NCBI GenBank assembly: GCA_036939355.1
Contig: JALLAP010001254.1
Coordinates: 1-12,321 of the forward strand
Origin: Thalassiosira profunda
Lineage: Eukaryota; Bacillariophyta; Thalassiosirophyceae; Thalassiosirales; Thalassiosiraceae
Length of the DNA: 12,321 bases
Reading direction: 5' to 3'
Of the stretch, positions 1 to 6,206 are shown piece by piece (position 1 is the stretch's first letter; each line of letters begins with the position of its first letter). Under the pieces are notes generated by a model. It had not been told where the DNA came from, ran no database searches, and saw nothing but the letters and a program-made list of their open reading frames with translations. A program made the position numbers and the translations under genes.

Positions 1-1380
1 ATGCAGTCTCTCCCTCCAAAACACCGGCGAGTCGTTCCGCGACCTTGCCCCCCGCAGGCCGCGGCAACTCCGGCCGCTTCACGACCGACGACTGCTCCTC
101 GTGCAGCCGCGCGGCCTCCTTCCGGAGCCGTTCCAACTCCTCCCTCTCCTCGTCGGCCTTGTCCTTGACGCGCATGACCATCCCTCCCGTGCGCGCGTCC
201 TCCTCCGCCTCCTCCAGCGGCCCGTCCTCCGGCGCGGCCAGCTCGTACTCGAACTGGGGCGCGGGCAAGTTGGCCAGGGCGTCCTCCAACTCCCTCCGGG
301 CGCGCTTGGCCCGCCGCCGTTCCTCCCTGGCCAACTCCCGCAATGATAAATGCTTTGCGGAGGCAAAGGTGCTCCCCCCGAAGGAGGAGGCGCCGACGGA
401 GGCCGCGTCGTCCTCGTGGTCGGTCACGGACCGGAGCTCGGAGGGAGGACGGGCGGCCGGGGCGTTCAACCCCAATTCGTCGCGGTGGGAGTTCAAGGTC
501 AGGGGGGTGGCGTTGGTTTTCGCCGTCCGTCCCCCGGCCGTGGCGTCGTCCTTGGGCCCCCCGGCCATCATGGGGGTGGCCCCCAATGCGGTCGCGGCGG
601 CATTGGCCGACGTTCCCCCCTCTCCCTTCAGGGAAGCGCCCGTCCCCGCGCCCCCCGCCAGCAACTCGGCGTTTTCTTCCCCCAGCAACGGCGTCCGGCC
701 CGTCGACAGCGCGCGCAAATTCGTCGCCTCCCTTCGAATCGCCTCCGTGGCGCTCGGCTTTTGCGCCCCCGCCACGGCGGCCGGGGCGCGCATCGGCGTC
801 GGCAATGGCCTGTCCGTGTAATCCCCCAGCAGGGCGTCCGTCGCCCCTCCCTCTGCTCCCTCCCCCGCCAGCAAACTCACGGCCGCCCGTTCCTCCGCGC
901 CCGCCTTCCCCGCCCGCCGCAATTCCTCGTCCCCCACCGTCGGCGCGGGCAGGGACAGCGTCCCCCGTTTCCGGGCGGCGAGGGGATCGTTCCTTTTGGA
1001 AACCTCCGCCACCACGTACTGCATGTTGGATCGCTCGAGGCTCCGCAGCCGGGCCTCCTCCCGCCGCTGCCGTTCCTTCGCCTCCCGGTCCCGCGAGCGG
1101 TACTGCGCCTCCGTGATGCGGCGGTAGTCCACGTCCTTGAGGCGCTGGTTCCGAATGCCCTCGGCGCGCGCATCCTCGTCCCTCGTGGAGTGGAAGCCGC
1201 TCGGGGCCGGCTTGTGGAACGGAATCTCCACCCCCAGATCGATGTCCCGATTCTTCTTCCGGGATCGCGTTTTCATCTCCCCCGACAATAGGCCCGCGGC
1301 CTTCAATTCCCGCCGCTTCTGGAGGTCGGCCAGCCGCTTCGCCTCGTGGAGCATTTTCTCGCGGGCCTTGCGCTTGGCCT
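1..1380 (-). CDS. Partial second copy of CDC5L (lacks Myb repeats; runs off left edge)
   Basis: Seen: bases 1-1380 align with 3987-5369 of the complete CDC5L gene in the same orientation, roughly nine bases in ten identical by eye, with one 3-base gap near 186. Read on the minus strand, the frame has no stop from 1597 down to base 1, so no frameshift or nonsense mutation is visible. It covers CDC5L residues about 175-634: the conserved basic helical segment and the low-complexity middle. The two N-terminal Myb repeats are absent, and homology stops abruptly at 1380/1381. In the segment 1030-1380 I count 17 codons that differ silently and one that changes an amino acid (Ser for Ala). The start is unknown. 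In-frame ATGs lie at 1480 and 1471 in non-homologous DNA, or an intron acceptor AG sits exactly at 1380-1379. Inference: a coding paralogue or divergent allele rather than a decayed pseudogene. A misjoined haplotype in the assembly is also possible. Confidence 0.72.
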
Positions 1381-1490
1381 CAACGCGTCCGATCGCCGCG
1401 ATTCTTGCACCCACCCAACGCCCGCGCCCTTTCGCGTCGCGGCGCCCCCTCCCCGCGCCGCTCCGACGCATTCCCGGCATCGCCGTCTCC

Positions 1491-1716
1491 AAGGGTCCCC
1501 CCTTGCCGCCCCCGCCCGCCGGCAAATGGGCCGTACCTCGGCCCCCCGGGCTCGGATCGCGGCGATTCTTGGACGGTTGGAACGCCCGTGGCCTCCTCTA
1601 TCGATTGCGCCCCTCCCCGCGGCGATTGAACGGCCTTTTGTCAATCGACTCAACTCGAGCGGGGGCCGCGCCGGCAATCGCGCGCCGAAGCGACTCCCGG
1701 AACCGCGCCGTCGAGG
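1491..1716 (+). repeat. Left arm of a diverged inverted repeat pair
   Basis: This arm matches the reverse complement of 2651-2877. The outermost 22 bases (1491-1512) are identical to the other arm (2856-2877). A 16-base block at 1642-1657 (CAATCGACTCAACTCG) is identical to 2711-2726, and the inner end at 1699-1716 matches 2651-2668 with one mismatch. Spacings between these blocks agree within a base or two over about 226 bases, so this is a true collinear repeat with a diverged middle. The family is unknown to me. It could be the end of a degraded transposon or a dispersed intergenic repeat. Confidence 0.7.
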
Positions 1717-2035
1717 AGAACGCGACGCCACCCCCGCCGCCCCCTCCACGGACTCGCTCCGCTCGTCCAACAACGCCACCCCCGCCGGCGCCGCGGATCA
1801 CGGCCTCCTCGTCGTCGCCTGCCGGCTCCTCCTCGTCGACCACGGCCTCCGCCTCGTCCTCCTCGCTGGCGCTCGTCGTCCTCGCCGTCGGTGCCGGGGC
1901 GGGCGCGGCGTCGGGACGCGGATCACGGCCTCGCGTACCGCTCGGACCGACGGCGCCGCCTCCCCCGCTGGCGCGGGGTCGTCGCCGCCGTCGGGGGACG
2001 GGAGGGGGATGGCGGCCTCGCCCGGTGCTGCGCAC
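1598..2035 (-). other. Acidic open frame, coding status uncertain
   Basis: A 145-codon minus-strand frame with a distinctly acidic stretch (SEEDEAEAVVDEEE, then DDEEAVIRGA) followed by Gly/Arg-rich sequence. It ends at TAG 1600-1598 and lies in the same reading frame as the CDC5L copy that opens just below it. Its last third overlaps the left inverted-repeat arm. No family is recognised. It could be an exon joined to the CDC5L copy by an intron that removes the TAG, or simply a by-product of pyrimidine-rich repeats. I lean to the second. Confidence 0.2.
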
Positions 2036-2117
2036 CTACAGCTCGTCCCCCTCGGCTGCGCCTCCGGTACATTGTGCCGCGCCGCCGTCCCCCGCACGCC
2101 GCCCCCCCCGACCAAGC

Positions 2118-2218
2118 GCCGCGCCCGGCCCCATCAAGCAGACGCTCCCCGCGCAGCCCGGAGGGCGAGCACGTAGCGCCCAGCAGTACGCGAGGGCGAT
2201 AGCCCGAAGCACCGTCTA
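2118..2218 (+). repeat. Direct repeat, copy 1
   Basis: Shares with copy 2 (2488-2589) an anchor GCGCCCGGCC (2121-2130) and, exactly 30 bases later in both copies, a run starting GCGCAGCCCG and continuing through AGGGCGAGCACGT and GCGAGGGCG to TAGCCCGAAGC and CGTCTA. The stretch between the anchors differs. The collinear spacing makes chance similarity unlikely. No function can be assigned. Confidence 0.7.
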
Positions 2219-2487
2219 TCTTGGTCGGGGTGCACGGCGAACACCAATTGCTCCCGGTGCATGCCAACCCCAACGAACCCCAAGGTAATTCGAGGACAAC
2301 CACGGTACGAAGAAGGTGGAGGTTGTGGCCGAGCGCAGGCGCGTCAGCGGCGAGCGAGTCCGTGTGAATGCGGCCCCAGTAAGGGAAGTGTCTTCAGCGC
2401 AGCGTCTCCACCCACCCCAATCAACCCAGCATCGGCCGCGGCCCCATCAAGCGAAGTGTGTTTGGTGGACGCGCCGCAATCAACCTC

Positions 2488-2589
2488 GCCGCGCCCGGCC
2501 GCAGTAAGGATCGCTTTTTTGCGCAGCCCGGCAGGGCGAGCACGTGGCGCGACGGTTATGCGAGGGCGGTAGCCCGAAGCTGCGTCTAC
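2488..2589 (+). repeat. Direct repeat, copy 2
   Basis: Second copy, 370 bases downstream of the first, with anchors at 2491-2500 and 2521-2530 and the AGGGCGAGCACGT / TAGCCCGAAGC blocks in the same order. A shorter related piece (GGCCCCATCAAGC near 2438-2450, also at about 2127-2139 in copy 1) suggests that a third, partial unit lies between the two. Confidence 0.68.
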
Positions 2590-2650
2590 AGGCCGCGGTT
2601 TCGGGAGTGGTCAAGTTGTTGATTTTGGCGCCGGGGCTGAGTTGTGGTGC

Positions 2651-2877
2651 CCTCGCCGGCGCGGTTCCAACGGGCGTCTCGGCGCTCCAATCCGCGATGC
2701 AGCCCCCGACCGAGTTGAGTCGATTGGCAAAAAGTCGATGTCAGGGCCTCTAACGGGGCCCAATGGACGCGTCGCGCCGAGGGGATCGCAATGGCGGTCT
2801 CGGCGCCTTCGTCCGACGGCGGGGGGCGGAGATACGTCCATTTTCCCGCCGGCGCGGGGCGGCAAGGGGGGACCCTT
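2651..2877 (-). repeat. Right arm of a diverged inverted repeat pair
   Basis: This is the partner of 1491-1716 in opposite orientation, with identical outer 22 bases (2856-2877) and a shared 16-base core at 2711-2726 (CGAGTTGAGTCGATTG). About 930 bases lie between the two arms. Outside 2877 the similarity to the left flank fades. I see no terminal target-site duplication that would prove mobility. Confidence 0.7.
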
Positions 2878-3195
2878 GCAGCGCCCAAATCGCGGGCGGC
2901 CGTTGCAGCGGCCGCCGACGCCCTCGTCGCCGCGAGGAGGCCGCGCGGGGGGCGGCGGGGCCATGGCAGGCTCGTCCGCCGCCGGAGGAGGCGAGCAACC
3001 CCATCTTCATCTTGAGGAAAAGTGAGGTCTGAGCGAGGTGACGGCCAGACGAGCGCCAAGAGAGAAGCAACCTTCTCACCCCAGCTCTGGCCATGGAATG
3101 ATGATGGAGAGAAGATCAAACTTCAATCAAGCTAATAAGAGTGCAGCATCTATTGCGCCGAACAAGCTTGTGCCCCCTCTTCCTCTCCAACCGCC

Positions 3196-5889
3196 TCAGC
3201 TGGACGGCTTCCTCCCCCCCAACTTCAGCAACAGCCGATTCTTCTCGTGCATCAGCTCCCCGTACCGCCGCTGCCGTTCCATCTCGCTCGCCTCCAATTT
3301 CTCCACCTCCTCCGTCCACCGCTCCGCCCGGTTCGACGCCCCCTTGACCTCGTGCCCGCGCAGCTTGGCGTACACCGACTCCTCGATGCGGGAGTGCTGC
3401 AATTCCGCGAACGAATGGAGGGCCGCGTCGATCAGGCCCGACGAGCGCTGGACGTAGCCCCCCGTTTGGACGTGCCGCTTCTGCTCCAGCTTGGCGCAGG
3501 ATTTGGAGAGGGACTGGATCCCGTTCTGGAGCGCCGCGTGCTCGGCCTGCAGCGCGGCGACCTCGTCGCCGTCGGTCCAGCCGCTCTTGCCCGTTTCCAT
3601 CGAGAAAGCAGCCCCGGACGCCCCCTCGCCGGCAGCCGTGACCGTTTCCTCCACGGCCGCGCCAATCACGTCGGCGTCCCGCTCGTAATACACCCCCCTC
3701 GTCGACTGCAGCACCTCGCGCTTCTCCTGGATCACCCCCTGCAGTTCCCCGGCGAGCATGTCCCGGGCGCGTTGCAGCGCCTCCTCCGAGTGATACTCCA
3801 GCGTCACCTCCGGAATCCCCTCCGCCCGCCGCTTCCGCTTCTTGTCCTTCTTGTCCTTCCTCTTCCCCGCGCCCGCCGCCCCGGCCGCGACGGGATCCGA
3901 CTTGTCCGCCGCCCGGGGGTGGGATTGGGCGTCGTGATTGATCAGCGCGGCCGCCTCCTCGTGAATGAGCTGCGCTGCGGCATCCAATGCAGTCTCTCCC
4001 TCCAAAACACCGGCGAGTCGTTCCGCGACCTTGCCCCCCGCGGGCCGCGGCAATTCCGGCCGCTTGACGACCGACGACTGCTCCTCGTACATCCGCGCGG
4101 CCTCCTTCCGCAGACGCTCCAACTCCTCCCTCTCCTCGTCGGCCTTGTCCTTCACCCTCATCGCCATCCCCCCTCCCGCGCGCGCGTCCTCCTCCGCCTC
4201 CTCCATCGGCGCGTCCTCCGGCGCGGCCAGTTCGTACTCGAACTGGGGCGCGGGCAAATTGGCCAGGGCGGCCTCCAACTCTTTCCGGGCGCGCTTGGCC
4301 CGCCGCCGTTCCTCCCTGGCCAACTCCCGCAGCGACAGATGCTTGGCGGAGGCGAAGGTGCTCCCCCCGAAGGAGGAGGCGCCCACGCTCGCCGCGTCGT
4401 CCTCGTGGTCGGTCACCGACCGGAGCTCGGAGGGAGGACGGGCGGCCGGGGCGTTCAACCCCAACTCGTCGCGGTGGGAGTGGACCGTGAGGGGGGTGGC
4501 GTTCGTCTTCGCCGTCCGCCCCCCGGCGGTGGCGTCGTCCTTGGGCCCCCCGGCCATCATGGGGGTGGCCCCCTCTGCCTCCCTGACGGCGTGGGCCGAC
4601 ATTCCCCCCGCTCCCTTCAGGGAGGCGCCCGTCCCCGCGCCCCCCGCCAGCAACTCGGCATTTTCCTCCCCCAGCAACGGCGTCCGGCCCGTCGACAGGG
4701 CCCGCAAATTCGTCGCCTCCCGTCGAATCGCCTCCGTCGCCGATAATTTCTGCGCCCCCGCCATGGCGGCCGGGGTGCGCATCGGCGTCGGCAGCGGCCT
4801 GTCCGTATAATCCCCCAGCAGCGCGTCCGTCGCCCCCCCTTCCCCGCCCTCCCCCGCCAGCATGGTCACGGCCGCCCGTTCCTCCGCGCCCGCCTTCCCC
4901 GCCCGCCTTAATTCCTCGTCCCCCACCGTCGGCGCGGGCAGGCTCAACGCCCCCCTTTTCCTGGTTGCAATGGGATCGTTCCGCTTGGACACCTCCGCCA
5001 CCACGTACTGCATGTTGGATCGCTCGAGGCTCCTAAGCCGGGCCTCCTCCCGCCGCTGCCGTTCCTTCGCCTCCCGGTCGCGGGAGCGGTACTGCGCCTC
5101 CGTGATGCGGCGGTAGTCCACGTCCTTGAGGCGCTGGTTCCGAATGCCCTCGGCGCGCGCGTCCTCGTCCCGGGTGGAGTGGAAGCCGCTCGGGGCCGGC
5201 TTGTGGAACGGAATCTCCACGCCCAAATCGATGTCCCGATTCTTTTTGCGGGCCCGCGTCTTCATCTCCCCGCTCAATAAGCCGGCGGCCTTCAATTCCC
5301 GCCGCTTCTGGAGGTCGGCCAGCCGCTTCGCCTCGTGGAGCATCTTCTCGCGGGCCTTGCGCTTGGCCTTTTTTCCCTGGGTGTTGGCCAATCTTGCCCG
5401 GGCCTCCTGGAGCATCTCGATCTCGTCCTCGTCCATGTCGACGGGATCGGGGCGGGCGGGCTTGGTTTCGGGGTGGGGATCGATTTCGCCCGGGCGGAGC
5501 TTGCGGGCGGCCGTGGCGCCCCCCTCCTCTCCCAGTTCGCCCCCCGCCTCCCCCCCGCCGGCCAGGGCGGCCTCGTCCAGCAATCGCTCGTACCGCTCCT
5601 GGCACTGCCCCGCCGTCCGTCCCACGAGCGGCCCAATGGTCCGCCACTGCGCCGGCATCAATTTCGCGAGGTGGAGCAACTTCTCGTCCTCGGCGCGGCT
5701 CCATTCGACCTTGCGCACGGACGGATCGAGCCACTCGTTCCACCGCGCCTTGCACTGTTTCGCGGACTTGCGGTTGAGGAGGGAGGCGACGCGGGCCCAT
5801 TGTTGTTTGCCGTACTTCATGACGGCGGCCTTGAGGATTTCGTCCTCGGAGTTCTTCCATACCCCGCCCTTGATGAAGACGCGGACCAT
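3196..5889 (-). CDS. CDC5L: CDC5L/Cef1-type pre-mRNA splicing factor, Myb-like
   Basis: A complete, uninterrupted 897-residue protein. Two Myb/SANT repeats open it: repeat 1 with W11, W31 and W50 (GGVWKNSEDEILKAAV, KQCKARWNEWLDP) and repeat 2 with W63, W82 and Y100 (LMPAQWRTIGPLVGRT). These are near-invariant in CDC5L orthologues. Next comes the family signature around 133-200 (RPGEIDPHPETKPARPDP, MDEDE, then KKAKRKAREK), which is also a likely nuclear signal. A long low-complexity middle follows, a lysine/arginine block at about 674-687, and C-terminal coiled-coil segments. Known of the family: CDC5L is a core member of the Prp19 complex (NineTeen) in the nucleus and is needed for spliceosome activation and catalysis. 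Length is somewhat above human and plant homologues because of the linker. The start is the first ATG, in good context (ACCATGG), right before the Myb repeat. It is divergent to the chitinase and precedes the partial copy in tandem. Confidence 0.96.
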   Translation of the reverse strand: MVRVFIKGGVWKNSEDEILKAAVMKYGKQQWARVASLLNRKSAKQCKARWNEWLDPSVRKVEWSRAEDEKLLHLAKLMPAQWRTIGPLVGRTAGQCQERYERLLDEAALAGGGEAGGELGEEGGATAARKLRPGEIDPHPETKPARPDPVDMDEDEIEMLQEARARLANTQGKKAKRKAREKMLHEAKRLADLQKRRELKAAGLLSGEMKTRARKKNRDIDLGVEIPFHKPAPSGFHSTRDEDARAEGIRNQRLKDVDYRRITEAQYRSRDREAKERQRREEARLRSLERSNMQYVVAEVSKRNDPIATRKRGALSLPAPTVGDEELRRAGKAGAEERAAVTMLAGEGGEGGATDALLGDYTDRPLPTPMRTPAAMAGAQKLSATEAIRREATNLRALSTGRTPLLGEENAELLAGGAGTGASLKGAGGMSAHAVREAEGATPMMAGGPKDDATAGGRTAKTNATPLTVHSHRDELGLNAPAARPPSELRSVTDHEDDAASVGASSFGGSTFASAKHLSLRELAREERRRAKRARKELEAALANLPAPQFEYELAAPEDAPMEEAEEDARAGGGMAMRVKDKADEEREELERLRKEAARMYEEQSSVVKRPELPRPAGGKVAERLAGVLEGETALDAAAQLIHEEAAALINHDAQSHPRAADKSDPVAAGAAGAGKRKDKKDKKRKRRAEGIPEVTLEYHSEEALQRARDMLAGELQGVIQEKREVLQSTRGVYYERDADVIGAAVEETVTAAGEGASGAAFSMETGKSGWTDGDEVAALQAEHAALQNGIQSLSKSCAKLEQKRHVQTGGYVQRSSGLIDAALHSFAELQHSRIEESVYAKLRGHEVKGASNRAERWTEEVEKLEASEMERQRRYGELMHEKNRLLLKLGGRKPSS

Positions 5890-6206
5890 GGTTAAGGTTG
5901 GGTTTGGGTTGATGGAGGGTGGGGCCGGAGCTGGGAGGGTGGGCGTGGGACAGAGCCGCCGCGGATTTTTTGGGCTGGTTGCTGGTTGCTGGGATTTTGG
6001 GATTGGTCGCGCGGGGGAAACGACTGGCCAGTCGTGGACGGCGGCGGCCAGACGAAATTAGCGACCTCAGTACCGGTAACGATATCAGTACCGCTCGAGA
6101 GTTAACACGATCAAAATCGGCTTCTCTCGTGACAAAAATCACAACTCAACTGCCCAGCAAGCCCCCTGATGTCTCACGAGCTCATATTTTTTCGAGCCCT
6201 CCCATC
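5890..6206. promoter_or_regulatory. Divergent promoter region, CDC5L / chitinase
   Basis: A 317-base gap between the two start codons must hold both promoters and 5' leaders. The half next to CDC5L is G-rich on the plus strand, while the half next to the chitinase is much more AT-rich. TCAGTACCG occurs twice, at 6067-6075 and 6085-6093, 18 bases apart, which could be a factor-binding pair. I see no convincing TATA box. No in-frame ATG precedes 6207, which supports that start for the chitinase. Confidence 0.5.

Larger units (their letters stand above)
1381..3195. other. Repeat-rich spacer between the two CDC5L copies
   Basis: This 1.8 kb stretch holds no gene I recognise. It is very GC-rich and has many short open frames on both strands, none with a family motif. 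No Myb-coding sequence that could supply the missing N-terminus of the left copy is visible on the minus strand. What can be seen is a diverged inverted repeat pair, a diverged direct repeat pair between its arms, and an acidic minus-strand frame at 2035-1598. The last 150 bases (about 3020-3195) are less GC-rich and would be the 3' untranslated and termination region of CDC5L. I see no AATAAA on the minus strand there. Confidence 0.6.

Noticed and set aside
2611..3119. Several Pro/Arg-rich open frames on both strands in the spacer
   Set aside because: They overlap the right inverted-repeat arm, differ in every frame, and show no motif. Repeat DNA explains them better.
3247..4810. Long plus-strand open frames (up to about 500 codons) opposite CDC5L, and similar ones opposite the left copy
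   Set aside because: They are the antisense of a very GC-rich, charged coding sequence and translate to Arg/Pro/Leu/Ser-rich chains with no family motif. The same frames recur in both CDC5L copies only because the sense strand is conserved.
5126..6142. Open frames on both strands over the 5' end of CDC5L and its promoter
   Set aside because: They are shadow frames of the Myb-coding exon. The sense product is unmistakably CDC5L, and these others show no domain.
6128..6142. A short GTGA...TCAC inverted repeat before the chitinase
   Set aside because: Four-base arms are expected by chance in a window this size.
5919..6206. An upstream in-frame extension of the chitinase with a hydrophobic stretch (FLGWLLVAGILGLVA)
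   Set aside because: It would need a GTG start. No in-frame ATG precedes 6207, and a proper signal peptide begins at 6207.
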